From assembly GCA_022614805.1 (NCBI GenBank), contig JAKEHY010000015.1, positions 93,201-157,200 of the forward strand: a stretch of DNA of 64,000 bases, written 5' to 3'. Below the pieces are notes generated by a model. It was not told the DNA's origin, did no database searches, and saw only the letters and a program-made list of their open reading frames with translations. Both the position numbers and the translations under genes were made by a program. The DNA is from Candidatus Zixiibacteriota bacterium (lineage in GTDB: Bacteria > Zixibacteria > MSB-5A5 > DSPP01). Below are positions 42,803 to 51,575 of the stretch, in pieces; positions within the stretch are counted from its first letter, which is position 1, and each line of letters starts with the position of its first letter.

Positions 42803-43459
42803 TCAAACACCATCATGCAACTGGCAGAGTTGGTCCCGCGTCGCCTGGTCGATTTGGCCGGAAATTTCCAGGCCGACGCTGCTCTGAAAGGCTTTTAAGG
42901 CCTCCTTCGTTTTCGGCCCGAATATACCATCCACCGCTCCGCAGTTAAAGCCCAAATTGTTGAGCCGGGCCTGCACCCCGCTGACTTCCTCGATGGGGTC
43001 CAGATGCCCGATTTTCAAATTCCAGGTCACCCCTTCCCCGGAGCCATCCTCGTTCAGCCATACGGTCAACTTTCCGGCCTCCTCATCCGCCGGGATTTGG
43101 TGCTCGATGAGGCCGTCGCTATCCGTGGTTCCTTCGTAGAGTTGCCCGCCTACCGCCAGTTTATATTTTTTGCCCGCAAAGACATCTCCTTTTTCATCCT
43201 TGAGCGCCAATCGCAGCCAGGTTTTCAGTCTTTTGACCTTAAAGGTGTGCTTGCTCTCCGTGCCGCAGCTTTCCTCTTTTTCCTCCTTGTCGGGTATGAA
43301 AATCTTATCGCCGGGATAGAGGACATTGGGATTCGGCCGCTTTTCTTTGAAATCTTTGTTTTCGGGGTGGTTGTAGATTTTCTTCCAATCGGGGAAGCCG
43401 TACTTTTGGGCAATGCTCGAAAGACACTCCCCCTGTTTGACTTTATGAATTGTGGCCAT
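42803..43459 (-). CDS. LysM/peptidoglycan-binding protein 2, T6SS locus
   Basis: 218 residues: an N-terminal LysM domain (HKVKQGECLSSIAQKYGF ... NPNVLYPGDKIFIP), a central ~60-aa beta domain (LRLALKDEKGDVFAGKKYKL ... GTTDSDGLIEHQIPADE) and a C-terminal PG_binding_1 domain (RLNNLGFNCGAVDG, FGPKTKEALKAFQ). No signal peptide. It is a paralogue of the protein at 49024-49671. The same combination is found in other contractile-injection loci, where the LysM protein often acts as a baseplate or cargo connector; export by the VgrG device is inferred. Confidence 0.88.
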   Translation of the reverse strand: MATIHKVKQGECLSSIAQKYGFPDWKKIYNHPENKDFKEKRPNPNVLYPGDKIFIPDKEEKEESCGTESKHTFKVKRLKTWLRLALKDEKGDVFAGKKYKLAVGGQLYEGTTDSDGLIEHQIPADEEAGKLTVWLNEDGSGEGVTWNLKIGHLDPIEEVSGVQARLNNLGFNCGAVDGIFGPKTKEALKAFQSSVGLEISGQIDQATRDQLCQLHDGV

Positions 43460-43576
43460 AATAATGTCCCTGCATAAATATAGTAATTTAAGGTATGGTC
43501 CAAAACATAAGACATATGAATCTGTTACAGATGACCATAGATGAGCGACTATTACCCATATTCTATTGTCTTCTTA

Positions 43577-44803
43577 TCAAGGAAACGGCGTCTTCGGTTT
43601 GTGCTGGGTGATGGCACCGCTGAACGTATGGCGATAGCCCCGCTTCTTCTTAGGGCAACTGTTAATTGGGTCTTTACCGAGGCTGAAATCCTGTTCGACT
43701 GTCAAGTCTCGCTTGGTCACTATAGTCCCTTGGGGGTTGAAGTCAGGGCAGTAGACAATAGGATTTGCGAAGAAATTGACCGTCACGTTGAAGGTCTTCG
43801 CTATCTCCTCTGCGAGGATTCTCCAAGAGGCCAAAACGACCGCTCCGGAGCCACAAACAAAGAGGACAATTTCGCCGGTGGAGCGAAACTTATCTCGGGC
43901 CGTGTTGCGAAGCAACTTTCCCTCTGGGTCATCGTTGAGAAATCCTGACTTGCCAACGGAATTTGAATCCAAACCGTTGCTTTTGCGCGGCTCGGAAGAG
44001 TCAAACGTATTCCACGACACAGCGCCAGTCGCGGTCACCTTGCCTTGGAATGCAATGCTGGGGCTGGGGGGTTGCGAGTCCGCATGCGATATGAGCACGA
44101 CGCGGTCCAGTTTGTTTTTTCTATTGATGATTGCGCCAAGAAACTCGTCTAGATTTGCTGCCTGAAATCGATTCGCCGACTTTTTGTTGTCCGCAGCAGC
44201 CACAGCCTTGAAGTCTTGAGTTGTGGGGCTCCATTGACCGCTCGACATAGCTTGAATCTCCTCTTTATCGTTTGGCCAAGGCAGCCGCTCCCCTAGTTTT
44301 GGAAAAGTTGCCACGACCGTAATTTCGTTCTGATTATACCGGATCTCTATGCGGTGGTCGCCTTGGAACGTTTCCAGGCGCCCCTGCACCCGGCCTCGAA
44401 CCTCGACGGACAGAGTGTGTTTTTTGACCCTTATGCTGTCGGGTAGGAAGATGGGCACCCTGAACTTCTTGGGATTGTTCTTGTCGGCAATGTTTACAAA
44501 CCGAAGGTCGTGCAACCGGGGAAGGGGAGGCCTGAAAGTAGATTCGATGGCAGAGGCCTCGAAGCGCCCATCCCGGACCTCGCCTTCCACTTTCGCCATC
44601 ACGCGGACTTTACCCGCCTGCTCGTTGAGGAGCTGCAGGTCTTCCTTCACTTCGACCACCACTTCGGTGGCCTCCCGTGGGGGATTCGTGAACTCGAAGA
44701 ACACGGTCTGCAGGGGCAGGACGGTGTTCGCATCCTTAATCTCTCCTGCGGGGTCGTTTTTGTTCTGGGAGAAGAAATTGACTGCCAGAGGGCTTTTTGC
44801 CAT
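43577..44803 (-). CDS. caspase-like (clan CD) candidate effector B
   Basis: 408 residues, no Sec signal. Residues 30-160 are strand-rich and Ig-like (FFEFTNPPREATEVVVEVKE; HTLSVEVRGRVQGRLE). The C-terminal domain shows two hydrophobic strands ending in LDRVVLISHADS (His240) and GEIVLFVCGSG (Cys317), followed by a helix and FFANPIVY. This order and spacing match clan CD peptidases. It lies 20 bp downstream of OmpA-like protein 2, and the same pair of domains occurs in candidate A. The peptidase assignment is inferred. Confidence 0.65.
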   Translation of the reverse strand: MAKSPLAVNFFSQNKNDPAGEIKDANTVLPLQTVFFEFTNPPREATEVVVEVKEDLQLLNEQAGKVRVMAKVEGEVRDGRFEASAIESTFRPPLPRLHDLRFVNIADKNNPKKFRVPIFLPDSIRVKKHTLSVEVRGRVQGRLETFQGDHRIEIRYNQNEITVVATFPKLGERLPWPNDKEEIQAMSSGQWSPTTQDFKAVAAADNKKSANRFQAANLDEFLGAIINRKNKLDRVVLISHADSQPPSPSIAFQGKVTATGAVSWNTFDSSEPRKSNGLDSNSVGKSGFLNDDPEGKLLRNTARDKFRSTGEIVLFVCGSGAVVLASWRILAEEIAKTFNVTVNFFANPIVYCPDFNPQGTIVTKRDLTVEQDFSLGKDPINSCPKKKRGYRHTFSGAITQHKPKTPFP

Positions 44804-44823
44804 GTCCTACCTTTAGTGGGGAG

Positions 44824-46095
44824 TCAGTTTTTCTCTTCGTCGGGGCGCACCTCGAGCGGACGATGGCGCTCGGCTTTGTTGAGCGCGGGCACAAACATCG
44901 CAATTTCCCGCAGTTCAAGGCGGTAGTCGCCTGGGGGCACATCGCCGAACTCAAGGATGCCCGACCCGTCGGTCCGGCTTCTCACAAGTTCCACCTCCCC
45001 GTCACGGAGGGTGAAGGGCTCGTCCGACAGTAGCGAGCCTTCCTTGTCGTGCAACACGAAGGAGAAGTGGCAGTTCGCTGCCAGCACGCCTCTCTCGCAG
45101 GGCGAGTCGTCAGAAATCATCTGGTAGAAGCGACAGGCGAAAGTATCTTCGGTATCGGCAAAGACCCGACGGTTTTCCTGGGGGGAGCGCCTCTGCTCGG
45201 CATCGGGAAAAAAGCGGGCTTTACATTCGGCCGTCCCTTCTTTAACTCGGGGGCAGGGCCAAACTTTGGGATTGACTCGCCGGCCGGGGGCGAACAGCAA
45301 AATCATCACCCGCCGGTTGGGGGCATTCTCTTTGTCCCGCTCGGTTTTGTCCTTGTCATTATCAAACTTTTTCTGTTCTTCCTGCGAAAAAACCAGCACC
45401 GGATTGAACTCGCTGCAGCCCTGATAGTCCCCCTTTCCCTTTGCGTCCTGGTTACGGGCCAGAAAGTTCTTTTCTTTGTCCAGTTCCAGCCTCGGCCCGC
45501 ACAAAAAGTCCATATAAGCTCGGTACAGCGCTTTGCGGGTTTTGGGGCCGGCCACGCCGTCCGCCGTCAACCCTTTTTCCTGTTGAAATGATTTGATGGC
45601 GGCCTTGTCGTCTTCTCCCGGTGGATGGCCGACGGCGGCTAACATAGTTTGGATTGACCTGTTTCCCCAATCGTCTCTCCCCAAAGGCTTGGTAAAAAGC
45701 TCTTCCCAGAGGTCAACATCCCGCACCAGCATCGCATACACCGCCGTCGCCCGCCGACCGCTCAATTGCTTGTTATAATCATCCTTCCCCACCGGGTCGG
45801 CATGGCCAAAGATGGAAAGAGGCGGGGGAACGTCCTCCGGAGGTGAACCAACTTGTTTTACCGTGTGCTTTTCAATAAGGTCTGCAAGCGCGGGCATATC
45901 AGCGGCCACGTCCGGCTTGATGAAGGAGGAATCGAATTCAAAGCGGACATCCTCCATTCGAAAACAGCCTTTGGGAATCAGCCGTTCCCCAATGGTGTTG
46001 AATTCATTCGAGGTCGAAGGGGCCGCCAAAATGGAAATTGGCTCGGGAGCGCCTTGCTCGGCGGCGACGGCCCCCTCGGTTTTAATTTGCTCCAA
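44824..46095 (-). CDS. OmpA-like/peptidoglycan-binding protein 2, T6SS locus
   Basis: 423 residues, no signal peptide. An OmpA C-terminal-like domain (RFEFDSSFIKPDV ... FGHADPVGKDDYNKQLSGRRATAVY) is interrupted or followed by a PG_binding_1-like unit (IKSFQQEKGLTADGVAGPKTRKAL), a Cys-containing region and a C-terminal ~70-aa beta domain (FVLHDKEGSLLSDEPFTLRDGEVE ... SGILEFGDVPPGDYRL). Over the first 300 residues it is nearly identical to the protein at 47627-49000; the C-terminal domains differ. It probably tethers its cargo to peptidoglycan. Confidence 0.85.
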   Translation of the reverse strand: MEQIKTEGAVAAEQGAPEPISILAAPSTSNEFNTIGERLIPKGCFRMEDVRFEFDSSFIKPDVAADMPALADLIEKHTVKQVGSPPEDVPPPLSIFGHADPVGKDDYNKQLSGRRATAVYAMLVRDVDLWEELFTKPLGRDDWGNRSIQTMLAAVGHPPGEDDKAAIKSFQQEKGLTADGVAGPKTRKALYRAYMDFLCGPRLELDKEKNFLARNQDAKGKGDYQGCSEFNPVLVFSQEEQKKFDNDKDKTERDKENAPNRRVMILLFAPGRRVNPKVWPCPRVKEGTAECKARFFPDAEQRRSPQENRRVFADTEDTFACRFYQMISDDSPCERGVLAANCHFSFVLHDKEGSLLSDEPFTLRDGEVELVRSRTDGSGILEFGDVPPGDYRLELREIAMFVPALNKAERHRPLEVRPDEEKN

Positions 46096-46146
46096 TTACA
46101 ACTCCTCCCTTACCGATATAGCTCCATCGGAGTTGAATTACCGGTC

Positions 46147-47625
46147 TCATGGTTTTGCCGAGGCGGGCGAGCGACCATAGTGCGCAAGGTTCGAGAGTGA
46201 GGGTTTGACGGGCTTGCCTTTCTTGTCGCGCAACTCCCGCCGCACTTCGATGCGGATTCGATGGCCGGTGAAAATTTTCTTGAACTCCGTAGTGTTTTTG
46301 CCGCGGGGCTTTATCTGCAGCTTCCCTTCCTCCCAGAACCAGTCGTCAAACTTGGTACCCAGGTTTTCTTTCTTCGGCGCAGCATTGAATCCCTCTTCGG
46401 CCTTGCCGCGCCAGTCCAGGGATTTGGCGTGTTCGGTGGCCTCCTTTTTGCTTTTACCCGGGTGCTCAATGGTAAGCGGCCCCACCCGCCAGGGGATGGT
46501 TTCCCTGCGGTCCTCACCGGAGGCGTTCAATCCCCGGAAGCCATCCGGGTCTCTGGTTTTGGTTTCCAGCATCCGCTTCCAGTCCGCTTCCGAAAGGCCG
46601 GCTTTGGAATGTTTTTTCTGCAGCTCCGCGACCGCAGCGTCATCGCCGGGCGTTTTCTTTTGTTTGGCGTAAAAGAAAAAATACTCGTAAAAGCCTTCAC
46701 GGGCCACGCCGTCTCTGAATTCGTAATATTGCAGGAATTTCGGCGCAAAGACGGTGGTCTCCCCGCCGAACAGTTCCCGTATCTCGTCCAGGAGCTCCTG
46801 GTCTTTTCCAATGGAACAGCCGCGGATGACCAGCTTGGAGTCTTTATCCAGAACGGCCGAAAGGGCCGGTTTCGCCGGTATCAGGGAGGTAAACGCCGGC
46901 GAGGTGCGCGCTTCTTCCACATCCCAGCTGCGCAGATGCCGGACATTTTTGTCCTTGGGCAAGAGCTTGATGACCCATTCGATGGCATTGCCGTGGCTGA
47001 CACAATTGGCCTCCCCCCAGGGGCCGAAGCCGCGGGCCGCCGGCTGGGTGCGCAAAAACTCCCGAATCTCCCAAACGCTGCCGCGGTCAAATTTGCCGTC
47101 GGCATACTCCTTCCAGAAGCGGTTCGCGGCGGCAAAAAACCCCCCTTTGTCCTTCCCCGTGACGAACGCCACGACCGGGCGCTTTTCCTTGAAGTTCCGG
47201 AAAAAAACGGGGGAGTTGGCCGTGTAGCCTTTGGCTTTTTTGCCGATGCTGCCGGTGACTTTTACCTGCACCTCGAAGATGCCGTCTTCGTTTGCGAGGG
47301 TCGAATCGGGAATCGGCAGAGAATGCGGGCTGCCGGCCGGCTCCCCGTCAAACCGCACCTTCAGCGCCGGGCCCGAACCGCTGGAGGATTTTTTGAGCGT
47401 TCCGCTGAATTTTCCGCCGGTTATCTTCCCCTCAAATTCTCCGATTAAGACTGGCTTCCCCTTCCCCTCGGAGACTTTCTTGCCGTCGCTGACCCAGGCA
47501 TCCACTTCCGAAAGAGCCACTTTAACCGGGTCGGCCTCCGGCGGCGAATCAAAGGTGATGGTCAAAGTTTCGCCGATATTGGTGCGCATCCCGGGGGTGA
47601 AGGTAACATGAAACTCGTCGGCCAT
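46147..47625 (-). CDS. caspase-like (clan CD) candidate effector A
   Basis: 492 residues, no Sec signal. An N-terminal Ig-like region (about 1-140) precedes a domain with VVAFVTGKDKGGF, GEANCVSHGNAIEWVI (His211) and SKLVIRGCSIGKDQELLDEI (Cys270), then FGGETTVFAPKF: a convincing clan CD (caspase/gingipain/C80-like) layout with 59 residues between His and Cys. The ~130-aa basic C-terminus (KKENLGTKFDDWFWEEGKL ... RRELRDKKGKPVK) matches no family I know. Its ATG lies one base after the stop of OmpA-like protein 1, so the two are translationally coupled. Confidence 0.68.
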   Translation of the reverse strand: MADEFHVTFTPGMRTNIGETLTITFDSPPEADPVKVALSEVDAWVSDGKKVSEGKGKPVLIGEFEGKITGGKFSGTLKKSSSGSGPALKVRFDGEPAGSPHSLPIPDSTLANEDGIFEVQVKVTGSIGKKAKGYTANSPVFFRNFKEKRPVVAFVTGKDKGGFFAAANRFWKEYADGKFDRGSVWEIREFLRTQPAARGFGPWGEANCVSHGNAIEWVIKLLPKDKNVRHLRSWDVEEARTSPAFTSLIPAKPALSAVLDKDSKLVIRGCSIGKDQELLDEIRELFGGETTVFAPKFLQYYEFRDGVAREGFYEYFFFYAKQKKTPGDDAAVAELQKKHSKAGLSEADWKRMLETKTRDPDGFRGLNASGEDRRETIPWRVGPLTIEHPGKSKKEATEHAKSLDWRGKAEEGFNAAPKKENLGTKFDDWFWEEGKLQIKPRGKNTTEFKKIFTGHRIRIEVRRELRDKKGKPVKPSLSNLAHYGRSPASAKP

Positions 47626-47626
47626 A

Positions 47627-49000
47627 TCAGACCTCTTCCCAGCCCTCTTCTTCCGGCAGTTCGCGGACCTGAATGTCTTCGTCCGGGTCCACCTCGGGCA
47701 GTTCCGATTTCTCGGTATCTTTGAACAGGTAAAACTCCTTCACGCGCAGCGTGCGCTGCTCCACGTTGACGGGCAGCGTCGGAACCAGCGTTTCGAACTT
47801 CAGACCTTCAATTTCGAGAGGGTAATCACCCGGAGGAACATTCCGATGCAAGACCAGCCCCTCCTGGTCGGTTTTGCCCGCCACGACCGTGCCGTGGTCA
47901 AGAAAGATGCGGTAGGCGCGGCCCGCCAGGGGAACGGCGCCCGAGTTGCTCCGCAAAAGAACCGATATATGACTGGCCGTAAATGGCAAAGTACGTTCGC
48001 AGGGGGAATCATCGGTTATAAGCTGGTAGAACCGGCAGGCGAAGGTATCTTTGGTCTCCTCAAACTTCCGACGGTCTTCTTGAGGGGAACGGCGCTCATT
48101 GGCATCCGGGAAAAAGCGGGCTTTACACTCGGCCGCCCCTTCCTTGGCTCTGGGACAGGGCCAAACTTTCGGATTAACCCGACGACCGGGGGCGAACAAA
48201 AGAATCATCACCCGGCGGTTGGGGGCGTTCTCCTTATCCCGTTCGGTTTTGTCCTTGTCCTTCTGGAACCTTTGGTCTTCCTCTTTCGAAAAAACCAGCA
48301 CGGGATTGAACTCGCTGCACCCCTGAAAATCAGCTTTCCCTCCGGCATCCTTATTTTGAGCCAAAAAATTCCTCTTCTTATCCAGTTTGAGCTGCGGGCC
48401 GCACAAGAAGTCCATATAGGCCCGGTAGAGCGCCTTGCGCGTGTTCGGCCCGGCCACTCCATCTTCGGCAAGCCCTTTTTCCTTTTGAAAGGACTTGATG
48501 GCGGCTTTGCTGTCTTCCCCCGGTGGATGGCCGACCGCTCCAAGCATGGTTTGGATTGCTTTGGCTCCCCAATCGTCTTTTCCAAGCGGTTTGGTGAAAA
48601 GTTCTTCCCAGAGCTCCACGTCCCGCACCAGCATCGCATACACCGCCGTCGCCCGTCGACCGCTCAATTGCTTGTTATAATCATCCTTCCCCACCGGGTC
48701 GGCATGCCCGAAGATGGAAAGAGGCGGGGGAACGTCCTCCGGAGGAGAGCCAACTTGCTTGAGCGTGTGCTTTTCAATCAGGTCGGCCAGCTGGGGCATA
48801 TCGGCGGCCACCTCCGGTTTGATGAAGGAGGAATCGAACTCGAAGCGGACGTCCTCCATCCGAAAACAGCCTTTAGGAATCAGCCGCTCCCCGATGGTGT
48901 TAAACTCGTTGGCGGTTGAGGGAGCCGCCAAAATGGAAATCGGCTCGGGGGCACGCTGCTCGGCGGCAACAGCCCCTTCAGTTTTAATCTGTTCTGTCAC
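47627..49000 (-). CDS. OmpA-like/peptidoglycan-binding protein 1, T6SS locus
   Basis: 457 residues, same architecture as the protein at 44824-46095: OmpA-like core (FEFDSSFIKPEV, FGHADPVGKDDYNKQLSGRR), PG_binding_1-like unit (AIKSFQKEKGLAEDGVAGP), then a beta domain (ISVLLRSNSGAVPLAGRAYR ... LVLHRNVPPGDYPLEIEGL) and an acidic tail (DEDIQVRELPEEEGWEEV). No signal peptide. Located between LysM protein 1 and caspase-like A. The OmpA core probably binds diaminopimelate in peptidoglycan (family knowledge). Confidence 0.86.
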   Translation of the reverse strand: MTEQIKTEGAVAAEQRAPEPISILAAPSTANEFNTIGERLIPKGCFRMEDVRFEFDSSFIKPEVAADMPQLADLIEKHTLKQVGSPPEDVPPPLSIFGHADPVGKDDYNKQLSGRRATAVYAMLVRDVELWEELFTKPLGKDDWGAKAIQTMLGAVGHPPGEDSKAAIKSFQKEKGLAEDGVAGPNTRKALYRAYMDFLCGPQLKLDKKRNFLAQNKDAGGKADFQGCSEFNPVLVFSKEEDQRFQKDKDKTERDKENAPNRRVMILLFAPGRRVNPKVWPCPRAKEGAAECKARFFPDANERRSPQEDRRKFEETKDTFACRFYQLITDDSPCERTLPFTASHISVLLRSNSGAVPLAGRAYRIFLDHGTVVAGKTDQEGLVLHRNVPPGDYPLEIEGLKFETLVPTLPVNVEQRTLRVKEFYLFKDTEKSELPEVDPDEDIQVRELPEEEGWEEV

Positions 49001-49023
49001 TTCTCAACCCCGTTTGCACGAAT

Positions 49024-49671
49024 TTAGCAACCATGTATTTCCTTGAGCTTTTCCTGGGTTTTCGGGCCGCAGAGGCCGTCCACCTTCAAGTCGTTGTCGC
49101 ACTGGAATTCCTGCACCGCAATGCGGAATTTTTCATCCTCCTCGGTGTCCACCGGCCCAAAATAATAGCCGAGGTTGGAGAGCCGGGCTTTCTGCCCGGT
49201 AATCTCCTCGATGGGGTCAAGATGACCAATCTGAATCGGTATGACAATGTCAAAGGGGACCAGCGGGTCTTTGAAGCGGAGCAGAGCCTTCTCGGCCGTA
49301 TTGGTTATCGGCTGCTCTATCAGACCGTCCCCGTCCGTGGTCAACTCATAAACGGTTCCGTCCAGGTCCAGTTCGCAGGGGGTATTGGCCAAAGGTTCGG
49401 AGCCAAAATCTTTTAACGCCAGCCGCAATTTGAGCGACCGGCCGGATAGTTGGAAACGATGCCTCTTTTCGGTGGAGCAGTTTTCCTCCTTTGCTTCCTT
49501 TTCGGGAATCTGGATTTTGTCTCCGGGGAAAAGAATGTTGGGATTGGGGCGTTTCTTTTTGAATTCCTTGTTGTCGGGATGGTCGTATATCTTTTTCCAG
49601 TCGGTAAAACCGTACTGTTTGGCTATGTTGGAAAGGGATTCCCCTTGTTTTACCTTGTGGGTTGCAGCCAT
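49024..49671 (-). CDS. LysM/peptidoglycan-binding protein 1, T6SS locus
   Basis: 215 residues from ATG 49671 (the TTG two codons upstream is less likely). Order of domains: LysM (HKVKQGESLSNIAKQYGF ... NPNILFPGDKIQIP), central beta domain (LKLRLALKDFGSEPLANTPCEL ... TTDGDGLIEQPI), C-terminal PG_binding_1 (RLSNLGYYFGPVDT ... LCGPKTQEKLKEI). Paralogue of the protein at 42803-43459. No signal peptide. It opens the LysM-OmpA-caspase series downstream of the methyltransferase gene. Confidence 0.88.
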   Translation of the reverse strand: MAATHKVKQGESLSNIAKQYGFTDWKKIYDHPDNKEFKKKRPNPNILFPGDKIQIPEKEAKEENCSTEKRHRFQLSGRSLKLRLALKDFGSEPLANTPCELDLDGTVYELTTDGDGLIEQPITNTAEKALLRFKDPLVPFDIVIPIQIGHLDPIEEITGQKARLSNLGYYFGPVDTEEDEKFRIAVQEFQCDNDLKVDGLCGPKTQEKLKEIHGC

Positions 49672-49748
49672 TGACAATTTATCCTATCGGTTATCGCAGC
49701 TCGCGGCCGGTAAAAGTCGGGCTTGAGATGCAGCCTCCGGCCGAATGG

Positions 49749-51569
49749 TCAGCCGGAATCGGGTAATTTTTCCCGGCTGGCCGCGCCGAAACGTCCGGCC
49801 AAGCAGCGAGACTTTTCCTCTTGACGCTTTCGCAGATCGTTTAAGATTTCGGACTGTTTTTGAAGCAGCCTTTCCCGGTATTCCCCATTCTTATCCAAAG
49901 CCAGCCCTTCTCCGATTGCCCGCAGGGCCGACTTCGGGTTGTGCTTTTGGCTGAAGGTGAAGATTAAATTATAGCGGGCACGGACGTCAGCCGGATTCAA
50001 CTTCAAGGCCTGCAAAAAGGCGGCGTGGGCTTCGTCTGCCCGCTCCAAATAAAACAAACAATCTCCGTACGTATTCCAAAGGTCCGGCGAAATGGGGTTC
50101 AGCTCCAAAGCGGCCTTTGCCATTTCCAGACCGCTGTTATAATCACGAAGCTTGAAAGTCAAGAATCCGGCGGCCTCATCCATCAAGGCCCAATTCTCCG
50201 GCTGGCGGGAAAGGGCCTCATAGAACGCGGGGAGGGCCGCTTCCAAGCGCCCTTCTTTGACCAGGTTTCTTGCCGTTTCAATGGGGCCATAGAGCGCATC
50301 GAAAGCGCCTTGGCTGAATTTCTCCTTGAACTGTTCGGCTGTCGCAGAGGCCAGCTCCCTTCCCAAAAGCCGGCTGCAGAGGCGCCGGTTTTCCCCCGGC
50401 GGTTCCACCCAAAGTCCTTCCTTTTTAGATTCGAAGTAGGATTTTAAGAGCGGGATGTTGACGCCGACGGCCGTTGAGCCCCCGAATTTTTGATGCCGGT
50501 ATCCCTGCAGGACCTCGTCAAAAAGCGGGTCGTCATAGTCGTTAATCAAAACGAACCCCCCGTCCTGCAAAAGACTCCAGGCCTCTTCCAGACAGCGGAT
50601 GGCGCCGTAGTTGTGCAGCAGGCATCCGCCGTTGGCGCTGGCTTGTTGAACGACAAAGGGGCCGTAAGGAATGTCGTCCGGCGTCGCCGGCCGGTACTCG
50701 TAGTTCAAAACGAAAAGGGGGTAGAGGGGCAAAAGTTTGGTTTTTCCGGCCCCATCCAAAGACTCCCCCCTGCGGGCCAGTTCGCTTGCGCTCAAAGTTG
50801 TGTGCGCCTGCAAGTCCACCCCTCTGGCAAGCATGGTCTGAACGTACAATAGACTTACCCCGCTGCCTTCGAATTTCAAAACAGCCGGGGGGAGACAATC
50901 CAGTAAATAGTTGAAAAAAATGGCCCGAAAAGGCCGCCCGTTCTGATTGGAATTTCCGCGTTCGAGATTAAGGCCGAAGCCCGAACGGAGGGCATCGGCC
51001 TCTTCCGTCCGGTAATGACCGCGATGAGGCGAAAGAATCCCGTTTCTTTGGAGGTCTGCCAGCATTTGTTCGGACCGGTCGGCGGCCACATAGCAAAACC
51101 GGTCGTAATAATCCCGGCCCTCCCGCCGGCAGAGCGAACGCAGCCGGTCAAGAAAAAAACGGGCGAAAAGCCCCGCTCCCACTCCAATCTCCAGGGCATA
51201 AATGGTTCCCGGCTCGAGCTTTCCATCGGCTTCGGCCGCGGCCAGACCGGCAAAGAAAACCTCGGCCGCCTTTTTGGAAAGGTTCCCGTCGTTGGTTATT
51301 TTGAAGGGTACGTTCCCGCCGAGGAATACTTCGCTCCCGGCCTCCTGCCAGAAAAGCTGCCCCAATTCCCAGTCGAGGCTTTCCGCCAGCGGCCGGTAAT
51401 CCTGAATCACGAACCGCTTATCCAAACTTGCCGCAAGAACCGAAAGCGGAGAGGAGGCAGGGCTTCCATCTGAAAAGTCGCCGGCAACTTCTTTGGTCAC
51501 AACCCGCTTCAGCCGATTGGGCTCCGGTTGTCCAATTTCGTGCGGTTGCCGCTTGAATTTTAGACGCAT
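49749..51569 (-). CDS. MidA-like SAM methyltransferase with TPR domain
   Basis: 606 residues, cytosolic. Residues about 100-330 resemble a SAM-dependent methyltransferase (ALEIGVGAGLFARFFLDRL motif I, CYVAADRSEQML motif II, FRAIFFNYLLDCLP). The MidA-like class is possible but not certain. Residues about 430-560 are TPR repeats (EAALPAFYEALSRQPENW, GLEMAKAALELNPISPDLWN, AHAAFLQALKLNPADVRARYN). It lies between the Gly-rich protein and LysM protein 1 in the T6SS run. A chaperone or modification role for cargo is inferred from the TPR and position. Confidence 0.78.
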   Translation of the reverse strand: MRLKFKRQPHEIGQPEPNRLKRVVTKEVAGDFSDGSPASSPLSVLAASLDKRFVIQDYRPLAESLDWELGQLFWQEAGSEVFLGGNVPFKITNDGNLSKKAAEVFFAGLAAAEADGKLEPGTIYALEIGVGAGLFARFFLDRLRSLCRREGRDYYDRFCYVAADRSEQMLADLQRNGILSPHRGHYRTEEADALRSGFGLNLERGNSNQNGRPFRAIFFNYLLDCLPPAVLKFEGSGVSLLYVQTMLARGVDLQAHTTLSASELARRGESLDGAGKTKLLPLYPLFVLNYEYRPATPDDIPYGPFVVQQASANGGCLLHNYGAIRCLEEAWSLLQDGGFVLINDYDDPLFDEVLQGYRHQKFGGSTAVGVNIPLLKSYFESKKEGLWVEPPGENRRLCSRLLGRELASATAEQFKEKFSQGAFDALYGPIETARNLVKEGRLEAALPAFYEALSRQPENWALMDEAAGFLTFKLRDYNSGLEMAKAALELNPISPDLWNTYGDCLFYLERADEAHAAFLQALKLNPADVRARYNLIFTFSQKHNPKSALRAIGEGLALDKNGEYRERLLQKQSEILNDLRKRQEEKSRCLAGRFGAASREKLPDSG

Positions 51570-51575
51570 CCTGTT

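Noticed and set aside
43541-43948. 135-aa open frame on the + strand
   Set aside because: Fully antisense to caspase-like B, no motif or start signal; a shadow of that gene.
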